A stretch of DNA of 53,865 bases from Limisphaerales bacterium. GTDB lineage: Bacteria > Verrucomicrobiota > Verrucomicrobiia > Limisphaerales > UBA11358. Shown here in pieces: positions 28,454 to 38,964 of the stretch (positions are counted from its first letter, which is position 1; the number at the start of each line of letters is the position of its first letter). Where the stretch lies: assembly GCA_003161635.1 (NCBI GenBank), contig PMOA01000041.1:18912-72776 (forward strand), in the 5' to 3' direction. The notes under the pieces are model-generated. The model was given only the letters and a program-made list of their open reading frames with translations, did not search any database and had not been told where the DNA came from. Position numbers and translations under genes: made by a program.

Positions 28454-30562
28454 TTATTTATCAATCCCGATTTTTTTCAGGAACGGATCAAGTGAGCGCG
28501 GACGGCCCAGGAATTTTTCTATCGAGACGTTGATGTCGCGCGAGTCGCCAACCTGATAAATCTCGCGGCGCATCCGCATCCCCGTGGTCTTGTCGAAGAA
28601 ACCGTCCGGCGATTTTTCAAACACCGTCGCCATGTCCGCCGCGATGGCGTCCGCCCACGCGTAGCCGTAATAGCCCGCGCCGTAGCCGATGATGTGGCCG
28701 AAGTAAGCCACGAACGCCGTGTCCGGCGGGACAGGCAAGGATACCTCGCTAAGAATTTTATTCGAGAGCGGCAAAACCTCGTCCGCATTCGTCGCGTGAA
28801 TTTGCGTGTGCAGCGTCAAATCCATCAGGCCGAACGAAAGCTGCCGGCGATAAAATGTTCCTTCCGTTGCGAGCCGCGACGCCTTGAGCTGGCTCAAAAT
28901 TTCCTGCGGAATTTTTTTGCTCGGGTCGCGGTAGTCCGCCGCAAAGCTGTCCAAAACCTTCTTGTCCCACGGCCAGTTCTCCAGCATCTGCGACGGCGCT
29001 TCGACAAAATCCTGCGGGACGCTCGTGCCGGAGAAGCGCGAATATTTCGCCCGCGTCAAAATCGTGTGCATCGCGTGGCCGAACTCGTGAAAGATCGTCT
29101 CCACTTCGTCGTGCGACATGAGCGACGGCTTGTCGGGCTGCGGCGGCGGAAAGTTGCAGATGAGCGCGCAGATGGGGCGCTGATATTTCCCGTCGGGCAG
29201 GAGCTTGCCCTCGATGATGCCGAACTGCGCGAAGTGGTGGTATTTGCCTTCGCGCGGAAACATGTCGAGGTAGAACAGGCCGAGCGGCTCGCCGGTTTTG
29301 GCATCGGACACGGTATAAAGCTGCAAATCGCCGATCCACTTGTACGGCGGCTCAACCCGCTCGAATTTCAAACCGAAAATGCGTTGATAAATCGCAAACA
29401 TCCCGTCGAGCACATGTTGATACGGGAAATAAACGCGCAACTGCTCGGCGTCCACATTGTACTTCGTCTTCTTCAATCCGTTGGCGAAATAGCGCCAGTC
29501 CCAGACGTAAATGTGCGCGTTCGTGTCGCCCGTTTCCTTGATTTTCAACTGGCGGAACTCCTCCAGTTCCGTGTCAAATTTTGGCTGCAGCCCCTTTTCG
29601 AGATTCTGCAGAAAATCAATCGCCGTCGCGGCGTTTTTCACCATGCGCGTTTCCGTCGCATAATCCGCATAGCTCGCGTAGCCGAGTTGGTGGGCAATCT
29701 CGTCGCGCAGAACCAGGATCTTTTGCAGCAGCGGAATATTTTCTTCGCGCGCCAGATTGCACTGCGCGATCATCATGCGCTTGCGCGTGTCCTCGCGTTT
29801 CGCATTGTCCTCGACCATCAGGTAGTGAAACGTGATGTTCGCCTTCAACGTGTATTCGTCCGGGCCGGTCTTGATGCCTTCCTGCGCAAGAAAAGCCTCC
29901 GGCACGCCGTCGAGTTCGGCCTTCGTGAATTTCAGCGACTGCTGCGCCTTGGTGACGTTGTTTTCATAATCCGTCTCCAACGCGGTCAGCTGCTTGCGCA
30001 ACTTTTCAACCTCGTCGCGTTCGGCCTTTGGCAATTCCAAGCCGGCGCGGCGATAATCGCGCAATGTCTCGTCGAAAAGTTTTTTGTCCTCGCCGTTCAA
30101 CTGCGGCTGGGTGTCCGCGAAAGCCTTCACCGCCGCGTAAACATCCTCGCGGTAATCCAGTCCGACCGACCACTCGTCGAGCTTTTTGATTCCATCTGTC
30201 GCCGCGTCACGCACGGCGGCATTCGTGCTGGTCTGCTGGATCAGACCCAGCCGGTTCGCCGCCGACTGAATGGTGTAACCAACGTCGTCCAGCGCGTGAA
30301 TCGTGTTGGGAAAATTCACTTCCCCCGGGCCCAATTTGCCGATGCGATCCAGCCCGGTGTTTCCGCCGGCGATTGTTTTCTCAACGGTCGCCAGGATCGC
30401 CTCCGGCGTCGTTTCAAACGTCGGCACGGTGACAACTTCGTTGAACTTTTCCGCTTTTTTCTGAAACTCGGGCAACGAACCAACCGGCTTCGGCTTCGGA
30501 ACGCCCGCGCAACCGGCGACCGCCAAAACCAGGATGAAAATCCAGCAGAATTTCAAATGCAT
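28454..30562 (-). CDS. M3 family oligopeptidase, predicted lipoprotein
   Basis: HDEVETIFHEFGHAMHTIL (HExxH); lipobox LAVAGC at N-terminus. Confidence 0.95.
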   Translation of the reverse strand: MHLKFCWIFILVLAVAGCAGVPKPKPVGSLPEFQKKAEKFNEVVTVPTFETTPEAILATVEKTIAGGNTGLDRIGKLGPGEVNFPNTIHALDDVGYTIQSAANRLGLIQQTSTNAAVRDAATDGIKKLDEWSVGLDYREDVYAAVKAFADTQPQLNGEDKKLFDETLRDYRRAGLELPKAERDEVEKLRKQLTALETDYENNVTKAQQSLKFTKAELDGVPEAFLAQEGIKTGPDEYTLKANITFHYLMVEDNAKREDTRKRMMIAQCNLAREENIPLLQKILVLRDEIAHQLGYASYADYATETRMVKNAATAIDFLQNLEKGLQPKFDTELEEFRQLKIKETGDTNAHIYVWDWRYFANGLKKTKYNVDAEQLRVYFPYQHVLDGMFAIYQRIFGLKFERVEPPYKWIGDLQLYTVSDAKTGEPLGLFYLDMFPREGKYHHFAQFGIIEGKLLPDGKYQRPICALICNFPPPQPDKPSLMSHDEVETIFHEFGHAMHTILTRAKYSRFSGTSVPQDFVEAPSQMLENWPWDKKVLDSFAADYRDPSKKIPQEILSQLKASRLATEGTFYRRQLSFGLMDLTLHTQIHATNADEVLPLSNKILSEVSLPVPPDTAFVAYFGHIIGYGAGYYGYAWADAIAADMATVFEKSPDGFFDKTTGMRMRREIYQVGDSRDINVSIEKFLGRPRSLDPFLKKIGIDK

Positions 30563-30676
30563 ATGCAGGAACGTATCGGCTCCGATGACCGGCAATCAAG
30601 AGGATTTGCCGCTTCCGGCTTTTCTTGTGCCCGGCCATAAGCTAATGATTCACAATTCGTAAATCGAAATTCACCG

Positions 30677-31645
<969 letters not shown>

Positions 31646-31653
31646 AAATCCAA

Positions 31654-32073
31654 ATGCGAACTTACACTTCTATCGAAACCGAATTTCTTCAAGCCTTCGG
31701 AAAATCTAGTAGTTTTTCATGGTGTGATTTTCGTCCAAGTTCTAATGGCAATCTCATCAATGCATCGCTGGCAATTTTGCCATTAGCCTCCGCTGAAGAG
31801 ACTCGCGATAAAGCGTGGAACGAATTTCGTCGGATTTGGTTGTGGTTGCAAAATTGGGCGAATCATATCGATGAAGGTGATGTGATTCAGGTTGTTGTTG
31901 GCTTTTCAAGAGAAGGTAAACCTTCCGGTCAAATTTTCAAAGGCCAGCTCAAAGTTATAGATTTCTCAAAGTTGCCACAAAATTTTACCATGCAATTTTT
32001 CACTAAATGTGGTGATTCTTTCCAAGAACTATTCAACTGGAGCACTTATGCCAAAACGCTCAATCCAATTTGA
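31654..32073 (+). CDS. Hypothetical protein (139 aa)
   Basis: MRTYTSIETEFLQAFGKSSSFSWCDFRPSSNG...; lower GC than neighbours. Confidence 0.6.
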   Translation: MRTYTSIETEFLQAFGKSSSFSWCDFRPSSNGNLINASLAILPLASAEETRDKAWNEFRRIWLWLQNWANHIDEGDVIQVVVGFSREGKPSGQIFKGQLKVIDFSKLPQNFTMQFFTKCGDSFQELFNWSTYAKTLNPI

Positions 32074-32130
32074 AACGCAAATCAATTTTGCCCCATTGAC
32101 GCCCTTCCGCATTGCGCTTAATTTTCCAGC

Positions 32131-32334
32131 ATGAGCACGGTTGCCGAAATCAAGGCTGCGATTGACCAGCTCTCGCCGCAGGAGCGTTGCGAGTTGGAAG
32201 CGCTTTTGCATCCGTGAGCGGACGATGATTGGGATCGGCAAATGAAACGTGATGCCGCCGCTGGCAAGTTCGACAAGCTCGTGGCTCAAGTGGACGACGA
32301 CATCGCCAAAGGAAAACTTCGGGACTTTCCGTGA
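32131..32334 (+). pseudogene. Antitoxin-like gene with in-frame TGA at 32215
   Basis: MSTVAEIKAAIDQLSPQERCELEALLHP*ADDDWDRQMKRDAAAGKFDKLVAQVDDDIAKGKLRDFP*. Confidence 0.7.
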
Positions 32335-32350
32335 ATTCTCCGCTTGTTCC

Positions 32351-32503
32351 AGCTCCGCTCGGAGCGACATCTTTGTAGAAAATTTTCCGAATCACAAAAA
32401 GCTCCGTAGGAGCGGCATATCAAAATTGTCGGAATATGTCGCTCCTACGGAGATTTGTCATTTTTGCGGTTTGCGGCTATAAAGATTGCGCTCCTACGGA
32501 GCT
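32351..32503. repeat. Cluster of gctccgtaggagcg-type palindromic motifs
   Basis: Motif agctccgtaggagcgrcat at about 32351, 32400, 32437 (inverted) and 32489 (inverted). Confidence 0.8.
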
Positions 32504-32528
32504 TCATTTTGAATCTTTCGACATTGGA

Positions 32529-33515
32529 ATGAGCCTGCTCGAAGTCAAAGACCTGAAGGTGCATTTCCCGGTGAAGCACGGGATGTTCAGCCGCGTCCGC
32601 GAATTCGTGAAGGCGGTGGACGACGTAAGCTTTGCCATCGAGCCGGGTGAAACGCTCGGCTTGGTCGGCGAAAGCGGCTGCGGCAAGACGACGCTCGGTC
32701 GCGCCATCGTGCGCCTCGTTGAGCCGACGGCCGGCAGCGTTTTGCTCAGTGGCGAGGACATCACGCAGATGAACGGCTCGGAATTGCGCGCGCGGCGGCG
32801 GAAGTTCCAGATGATTTTCCAGGACCCCTACGGCTCGCTCAATCCGCGCATGACGGTCGAGCAAATCGTCGGCGAGGCGCTTGACATCCACCAATTGACC
32901 GACAGCAAATCCGCGCGGCAAAAGCGCATCCTTGAGCTGCTCCAGGACGTGGGGCTCGACCCGGTTTACGCGCAGCGTTATCCACACGAATTCAGCGGCG
33001 GCCAGCGACAGCGCATCGGCATCGCCCGGACGCTGGCGGTTGAGCCGGAACTGATTATTTGCGACGAACCGGTGAGCGCGCTGGACGTTTCCGTGCAGGC
33101 GCAGATCATCAATTTACTTCAGGATTTACAACAGCAGCGCGGCATCGCGTATCTCTTTATCGCGCACGACCTCGCGGTGATCGAACACATCAGCCGTCGG
33201 GTGATGGTGATGTACCTCGGCAAGATTGTGGAAACGGCGGACGCCAAAACCATCATCCGCGAGCCGCAGCATCCCTACACCCAGGCGCTGATTTCCGCCG
33301 TGCCGGAGGTTGATCCCGAAACGAAGCGGCAGCGGATTATTTTGCCGGGTGACGTGCCGTCGCCGATTCATCCGCCGCCAGGTTGTCCGTTTCACCCGCG
33401 CTGTCCAATTGCCGAAGCGCGTTGCCAGACGGAAGTCCCAGCGCTTCGAGAAGTCAAAAAAGACCATTTTGCCGCCTGTCATCTGGCCGGAACGAAGATT
33501 GAGCCAAAGCGGTGA
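32529..33515 (+). CDS. oppF: Oligopeptide ABC transporter ATPase (OppF-like)
   Basis: [84 protein letters not shown]. Confidence 0.96.
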   Translation: MSLLEVKDLKVHFPVKHGMFSRVREFVKAVDDVSFAIEPGETLGLVGESGCGKTTLGRAIVRLVEPTAGSVLLSGEDITQMNGSELRARRRKFQMIFQDPYGSLNPRMTVEQIVGEALDIHQLTDSKSARQKRILELLQDVGLDPVYAQRYPHEFSGGQRQRIGIARTLAVEPELIICDEPVSALDVSVQAQIINLLQDLQQQRGIAYLFIAHDLAVIEHISRRVMVMYLGKIVETADAKTIIREPQHPYTQALISAVPEVDPETKRQRIILPGDVPSPIHPPPGCPFHPRCPIAEARCQTEVPALREVKKDHFAACHLAGTKIEPKR

Positions 33516-33519
33516 ACAG

Positions 33520-33573
33520 TTGGAGTTCAAGCTTCAGCTTGCATTCCGTGACCAGCTAAAGCCTGAACTCCAA
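33520..33573. repeat. Palindromic element
   Basis: ttggagttcaagcttcagcttg ... cagctaaagcctgaactccaa. Confidence 0.75.
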
Positions 33574-33639
33574 CGCTCAGAGCCACGCCACACGCTCCCA
33601 TTTGGCACCAGCGGCATGTGTCCATCCAAACGGTGAAGA

Positions 33640-34101
33640 TTACTTCGTCTCGGGCAGACTGCCGCCAATTTCAAAATCGTGCTGGCCCCGGGCTTTTCCG
33701 GCGGTGATGAACAGGCGGTAGGCAACGTTCGGCTGGAACGGTTGCGGTTGCGCGCCAGACACGGCGGGTTTCATGCCGCGGATGCGCTGACCATAAACAA
33801 AAAATTTCACCGGCACGGAATTGGAGTCCGAGACCAGATGCCAGATGGGCAGGGCGTGTTGGTTGGTCTGCCATTCGGCGAGCGGGACGACCTTGATTTC
33901 GGTCAGTTTATAGCTGCTTTCCAGGCCAAATGTGATGGGAGGAGCAGGGGCATCACGGCGCGTCCGCATGGCGAACCCGATGGGACGGGTCAGATGGTAA
34001 ATTTTGATGGTCCCGGGTTTGAACCAGTTCGTGAAAAAAACCGCGTAAGCGATTGCCAACGCGAGCGCAAACCCAATGAGTATCCAGCTTTTCCTGGTCA
34101 T
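33640..34101 (-). CDS. Hypothetical single-TM protein
   Basis: MTRKSWILIGFALALAIAYAVFFTNWFKPG then soluble domain. Confidence 0.65.
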   Translation of the reverse strand: MTRKSWILIGFALALAIAYAVFFTNWFKPGTIKIYHLTRPIGFAMRTRRDAPAPPITFGLESSYKLTEIKVVPLAEWQTNQHALPIWHLVSDSNSVPVKFFVYGQRIRGMKPAVSGAQPQPFQPNVAYRLFITAGKARGQHDFEIGGSLPETK

Positions 34102-34165
34102 AAAGTTGTAACGGGACAGTCATGCCGTCCGTCAAATCATATGTTCAGACGCGATAAAGGATCGA

Positions 34166-34942
34166 ATGGTTATGAAAATAAAAAACCGACGGCGGGCCGC
34201 CAGACGTGAAAATCATTTTTGCGCGCCTTCGGCCTTCACGTTGATTGAACTGCTGGTCGTCATCGCCATCATCGCGATTCTGGCGGCAATGCTCCTGCCG
34301 GCATTGAGTCGCGCCAAGGAATCCGGCAAACGCATCGCCTGCATCAACAATCTCCACCAGTTGAACCTCGCCCTGCAAATGTACAAGGATGACAACCAGG
34401 GCCTTTTTCCGCCGCGTTCGGAAGGCAGCCGCTGGCCGGATCGCCTCTATGAAAATTACGGCCGGAACGTAAACGTCCTGTTGTGCCCCCGCGATGGGGA
34501 AAACGGAAAAACTCCCCAGACCGGCACCGACACCAACAATCCTGCCGACGGCGCGCCGCGCAGCTACCTCATCAACGCCTTCAACGATTATTTTCAATCC
34601 ATGTTGAACGCAACGGATTGGACGGCTTACACCGCCGGCACCTATTCCTCTGGCATGAAGGAAACCCTCGTCAAATATCCTTCCGAGACCATTGTGTTTG
34701 GTGAAAAAAAGACGGACGCAATGGATTATTACATGGATTTCTACGAAGGCAACGGCAACGACGTGGACCGTGTCGAGCAAAGCCGCCATGGTGGCGCGGG
34801 TCCGGGCAGTTCCAGTGGCGGGTCGGACTACGCTTTTGCGGACGGCAGCGCGTCGTTCATCAAATTTCCAGGTTCGCTCTCGCCGGTCAATCTCTGGGCG
34901 GTCACCGATGCCGCGCGTACGAATTACGCGGTGACTTATTGA
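34166..34942 (+). CDS. Type II secretion-like pseudopilin/prepilin
   Basis: [31 protein letters not shown]-methylation motif; [17 protein letters not shown] near C-terminus. Confidence 0.92.
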   Translation: MVMKIKNRRRAARRENHFCAPSAFTLIELLVVIAIIAILAAMLLPALSRAKESGKRIACINNLHQLNLALQMYKDDNQGLFPPRSEGSRWPDRLYENYGRNVNVLLCPRDGENGKTPQTGTDTNNPADGAPRSYLINAFNDYFQSMLNATDWTAYTAGTYSSGMKETLVKYPSETIVFGEKKTDAMDYYMDFYEGNGNDVDRVEQSRHGGAGPGSSSGGSDYAFADGSASFIKFPGSLSPVNLWAVTDAARTNYAVTY

Positions 34943-34987
34943 ATCCGTGTAGATTGTCCGATAAGTTGTCCCACTTTTCCATGTCCA

Positions 34988-35323
34988 ATGTCCGATTCCG
35001 ACCCTCGCCTCCAATCAAAACCCTTTATTTATAGGGGTTTTATTGGGGTTGGGAGTCAGAGTTACACCGGAATCTTCACCTGTTTGGCTGCCCGTTCAGA
35101 AAACTGTCACTGCTCGGCTATAGCCCGCCCACTGCTCGCTTATGCGACGGATCCCGACCCTGACACACTCATACTTCAGCAACTCTTCCGCGATCTGCAC
35201 GGCGTTGAGCGCTGCGCTGTGAGGCAGATTTTGAAAATCATGGACGCAGCCAAGGCTACAACGGTCAAATCCGTCGGCGTTTTCACCAAGGAAACGGCGC
35301 GCCGTATGCTGAAACTGATTTGA
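34988..35323 (+). CDS. Uncharacterised ORF, possibly a remnant
   Basis: 111 aa ORF, no recognised motif, lower GC patch. Confidence 0.3.
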   Translation: MSDSDPRLQSKPFIYRGFIGVGSQSYTGIFTCLAARSENCHCSAIARPLLAYATDPDPDTLILQQLFRDLHGVERCAVRQILKIMDAAKATTVKSVGVFTKETARRMLKLI

Positions 35324-35362
35324 AAAAGCTTTGTTCAGTGGTTAGGTGACTCACGAGCATCC

Positions 35363-36607
35363 ATGAAAATCATCAAATACATGCTGCTGACTGTGGCTAC
35401 TTGGGGTGGATTGTTCACTATGGCTGACCCCGCGTTCGCCCAAACCTGGACACAGACCAGTGCGCCAAGCGAATCTTGGAAAGCCGTCGCCTCATCGTCG
35501 GATGGAAGCAAATTGATCGCTGGAGGTTTTGGTTTGATTTACGGCATTTCGACCAATTCGGGAAGCACTTGGATTACAAACACCCAGCCTCAAATGGGCT
35601 CTACGTATTATGGCAGTTGGTCTTCCGTCGCCATATCCGCAGATGGAACTACATATGTGGGCACAATAGGCAATGTAATCTGGGTTTCAACTAATTCAGG
35701 CATTGCTTGGTTGTCGAACAATGTGCCAAGCGCGTCTTTCTTCGTATCTGTTGTGGCCTTATCGGCGGATGGAAGCAAAATGGTGGCAGGGGCAGGGGCA
35801 TATGGTGGTTCTCCGTCCGGGATTTATATCTCGACGAATTCGGGCGTAACTTGGGCGCAAACCACAGCCCCCACCAACAATTGGACATCCGTCGCTTCAT
35901 CGGCGGATGGAACCAAGTTGGTTGCTGCAGCAATGAACTCTGAAGGTGGATTTATTTATGCCTCAATGGATTCGGGTCTTACTTGGACGCTGACTGGCGC
36001 GCCTACCAATAACAGTTGGGCAACGGTTGCTTCATCGGCAGATGGAAGCAAATTAGTGGCGGCAAGTTGGTATGCAATCGTTCCGGACGACATTTATGGG
36101 TGCGTTTACACTTCGACAAATTTTGGAATGTCCTGGACATCGAACAACGTGCCAGACGCGCAATGGCAGAGTGTGGCTGCTTCAGCCGACGGAACTAAAT
36201 TGGTTGCAGTCGCCTTAGAACCTTTCGGCTTGATTTGCAGTTCAACAAATTCAGGTGCGAGTTGGGTATCAAATAGTGCGCCAAATGAATCCTGGTATTC
36301 CGTCGCTTCATCAGCAGATGGTAACAAACTGATGGCGGCGGCTTTGGGAGATCAATCATTTAATCCCGTTCCCATTTACACCTTGCAAACTACGCCGTCA
36401 CCGCAAATGAACATCACGCCGACAAACGGCAACCTCACGCTTTCATGGATTGTGCCTTCGACGGATTTCGTGATGCAGCAAAGTTCGGATTTGGGCAGTT
36501 GGATGGACATGACCAACAAGCCCGTGCTGAACCTCACCAATTTGCAGAACGAAGTGATTCTATCGCCAACCGGCAGCAACGTTTTCTACCGGCTCAAAAC
36601 GCCGTGA
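35363..36607 (+). CDS. Secreted repeat (BNR/beta-propeller-like) protein
   Basis: Signal peptide; ~7 repeats of the type W..VASSADGtKLvAa....IY.STNSG.tW; C-terminal LTLSWIVPSTDFVMQQSSDLGSWMDMTN...VFYRLKTP. Confidence 0.8.
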   Translation: MKIIKYMLLTVATWGGLFTMADPAFAQTWTQTSAPSESWKAVASSSDGSKLIAGGFGLIYGISTNSGSTWITNTQPQMGSTYYGSWSSVAISADGTTYVGTIGNVIWVSTNSGIAWLSNNVPSASFFVSVVALSADGSKMVAGAGAYGGSPSGIYISTNSGVTWAQTTAPTNNWTSVASSADGTKLVAAAMNSEGGFIYASMDSGLTWTLTGAPTNNSWATVASSADGSKLVAASWYAIVPDDIYGCVYTSTNFGMSWTSNNVPDAQWQSVAASADGTKLVAVALEPFGLICSSTNSGASWVSNSAPNESWYSVASSADGNKLMAAALGDQSFNPVPIYTLQTTPSPQMNITPTNGNLTLSWIVPSTDFVMQQSSDLGSWMDMTNKPVLNLTNLQNEVILSPTGSNVFYRLKTP

Positions 36608-36810
36608 AGAGGTAGGGGCCGTCCAAAGCACCTACAATGTCGTTAAGACGCCTGTCACCGTCTCGAACCGATTCGACTTTTCCCATTCTGACAACCGCCA
36701 AAGGACAGTTGCTGGCCAACCGTATTTAATATCCTACAATGTTTGAAGAACAGGATTCGGTGAATTTACTGCACTTTTACTGCACTCTTTCGTAAGTCGT
36801 TGATTATAAA

Positions 36811-36884
36811 TGGAGCGGGCGAAGGGAATCGAACCCTCGTGTGAAGCTTGGAAGGCTTCCGTTCTACCACTGAACTACGCCCGC
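36811..36884 (-). tRNA. tRNA-Gly(TCC), CCA encoded
   Basis: GCGGGCGTAGTTCAGTGGTAGAACGGAAGCCTTCCAAGCTTCACACGAGGGTTCGATTCCCTTCGCCCGCTCCA; anticodon loop CTTCCAA. Confidence 0.95.
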
Positions 36885-37000
36885 CTTCCCCCGACATCCG
36901 ATGTCAGGGTTCGGCGCGGCAAGCCCGCGAGACTTGCAGCGCTGCAAATCATATCGCCGGCGCTTGCCTTGTCAACCTGCCGCGTGTATGCTCGCCGCGC

Positions 37001-38383
37001 ATGAACTCGCTGCTTTTGACCGGCGGGCGAGTCATAGACCCCGCCAACCACCTCGACGCCGTTGTTGATTTGCTCATCCTCAACGGAAAAATCGCCGCCG
37101 TCGGCAAAGACGCCGCCACCAAAGCGCCCGGAGAAATCGAACGATTTGATGCGAAAGGAAAAATTGTTTGTCCCGGCTTGATTGACCTGCACGTGCATTT
37201 GCGCGAGCCCGGCCAGACGGCAAAAGAAAATATTGCCACCGGCACTGCCGCCGCCGCGCGTGGCGGCTTCACCTCGGTCGTCTGCATGCCGAACACGTCG
37301 CCCGCGATTGATAACGCCGGAACCGTCGCGCTCATCCACGAACGCGCCGCCCAACATGGCGTCGTGAACGTCTTCGTCACCGGCGCCATCACGAAAAACA
37401 TCGCGGGCGAGGAACTCGCGTCCATCGGTTCGCTCAAACGCGCCGGCGTCGTCGCCATCACCGACGATGGGCATTGCGTGCAGAACAACGAACTGATGCG
37501 CCGCGCGCTTGAATACGCGAAAATGTTTGACCTGCCGGTGATGGATCATTGCCAGGATTATTCGCTCGTGACCGATGGCGTGATGCACGAAGGATATTGG
37601 AGCACCGTGCTTGGCTTGCGCGGCTGGCCGTCGGCGGGCGAGGAAATGATTGTCGCGCGCAACATCCTGCTCGCCGAACTCACCGGTGCGCGCGTCCATT
37701 GTCAGCACCTTAGCGCGGCGGGCAGCGTCGCCTTGCTGCGCGAGGCGAAGAAACGCGGCGTGCCGATTTCCGGCGAGGCATGTCCGCACCATTTTACGCT
37801 GACTGACGCCGCCGTTTCCGGAAGTGAAAAATTCTGGGGCAACGACGGAAAAATTCTGGCGAAATTCCAAAATGGCGAAATTCCCGAATGGCCGGCTTAC
37901 GACACGAATTTCAAAATGAATCCGCCGTTGCGCTCCGCGCGCGACCGCGAGGCGATTTTAGAAGGGCTGGCCGACGGCACGATTGAAATTTTGTGCAGCG
38001 ACCACGCACCGCACTGTGATTACGAGAAGGAAGTCGAGTTCGATTATGCGCCGTTCGGCATCACCGGCCTGGAAACCGAGCTGGCGCTGTCGCTCATGCA
38101 ACTGGTCCATGCCAAACGCATTTCAGTCCCCGATTTGATTGCGAAATACACGGTCAACCCGGCACGGCTGTTGAATTTGCAAAAAGGCACGCTCGGGGTT
38201 GGCGCGGATGCGGACGTGACTGTCTTTGATCCGGATCGGGAATGGATTTTCGAGCGCGACGAAACCGCGAGCAAATCGTCGAACAGCCCGTTTTTCGGCT
38301 GGAAACTCAAGGGCCGGACGGTGGCGACCATCGTGAACGGAAAGAAACTCTGGATTGAACAAGCCGAACTGGCACCGGTCTAA
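37001..38383 (+). CDS. pyrC: Dihydroorotase
   Basis: GLIDLHVHLREPGQTAKENIATGTAAAARGGFTSVVCMPNTSPAIDN, EILCSDHAPH. Confidence 0.96.
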   Translation: MNSLLLTGGRVIDPANHLDAVVDLLILNGKIAAVGKDAATKAPGEIERFDAKGKIVCPGLIDLHVHLREPGQTAKENIATGTAAAARGGFTSVVCMPNTSPAIDNAGTVALIHERAAQHGVVNVFVTGAITKNIAGEELASIGSLKRAGVVAITDDGHCVQNNELMRRALEYAKMFDLPVMDHCQDYSLVTDGVMHEGYWSTVLGLRGWPSAGEEMIVARNILLAELTGARVHCQHLSAAGSVALLREAKKRGVPISGEACPHHFTLTDAAVSGSEKFWGNDGKILAKFQNGEIPEWPAYDTNFKMNPPLRSARDREAILEGLADGTIEILCSDHAPHCDYEKEVEFDYAPFGITGLETELALSLMQLVHAKRISVPDLIAKYTVNPARLLNLQKGTLGVGADADVTVFDPDREWIFERDETASKSSNSPFFGWKLKGRTVATIVNGKKLWIEQAELAPV

Positions 38384-38408
38384 TTTTGAACAAAACCAAC
38401 CAAAAAAA

Positions 38409-38849
38409 ATGAAAAAAATCCTGATCGGATTGCTGGCGTGGTGCTTTCTACTGCAAGCTGGCGCGGCGGAACTCAACTGGCTGACCGACCTGCCCAAGGC
38501 GCAAGCCCAGGCCAAAACCGAAAATAAACTGGTCCTGATCGATTTTACCGGATCAGACTGGTGCGGCTGGTGCATCAAGCTGGACAACGACACGTTTTCA
38601 AAGCCGGAATTTGCCGATTACGCGAAGAAAAACCTGGTGCTCGTCCAACTGGATTTTCCGAACAAGAAACCGCAGTCCGACGAATTGAAGAAAGCCAATG
38701 CCGCGCTCCAAAAGAAATATGACATCAAGGGTTTTCCAACCCTGATCGCGATGACTCCGGATGGCACGGTGGTGTGGAAACAGGTTGGTTATCTCAAAGG
38801 CGGACCACCGGCGTTGATTGCCGGATTGGATGACGCAAAGAAAAAATAA
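38409..38849 (+). CDS. Thioredoxin family protein (periplasmic)
   Basis: Signal peptide; FTGSDWCGWCIKLDNDTF; YDIKGFPTLIAMTPDG. Confidence 0.92.
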   Translation: MKKILIGLLAWCFLLQAGAAELNWLTDLPKAQAQAKTENKLVLIDFTGSDWCGWCIKLDNDTFSKPEFADYAKKNLVLVQLDFPNKKPQSDELKKANAALQKKYDIKGFPTLIAMTPDGTVVWKQVGYLKGGPPALIAGLDDAKKK

Positions 38850-38876
38850 CTTCGCCAAAACCTTTTCGTTACGTCC

Positions 38877-38908
38877 AAGCGTGGCAGGACTTGCCACGCT
38901 TTCTTGTT
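38877..38908 (+). terminator. Intrinsic terminator
   Basis: aagcgtggca-ggac-ttgccacgctttcttgtt. Confidence 0.75.
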
Positions 38909-38914
38909 AAAAAC

Positions 38915-38942
38915 TTGACCCGCAGCGTCGCTCGCCTAGCAT
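38915..38942 (+). promoter_or_regulatory. Possible sigma70-type promoter for carA
   Basis: TTGACC - 16 nt - TAGCAT, 22 nt before ATG 38965. Confidence 0.4.
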
Positions 38943-38964
38943 CGCGTGCGGTCGTTCATCGGCA

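Noticed and set aside
28694-30640. 648-aa plus-strand ORF opposite the M3 peptidase
   Set aside because: Antisense shadow of a clearly conserved gene.
32215-32217. Selenocysteine decoding of the TGA in the antitoxin-like gene
   Set aside because: No convincing SECIS-like hairpin directly downstream and the protein family is not a selenoprotein; a nonsense mutation is simpler.
35363-36607. DNA repeat array
   Set aside because: Repeats are at protein level within one ORF and are explained by the propeller repeat.
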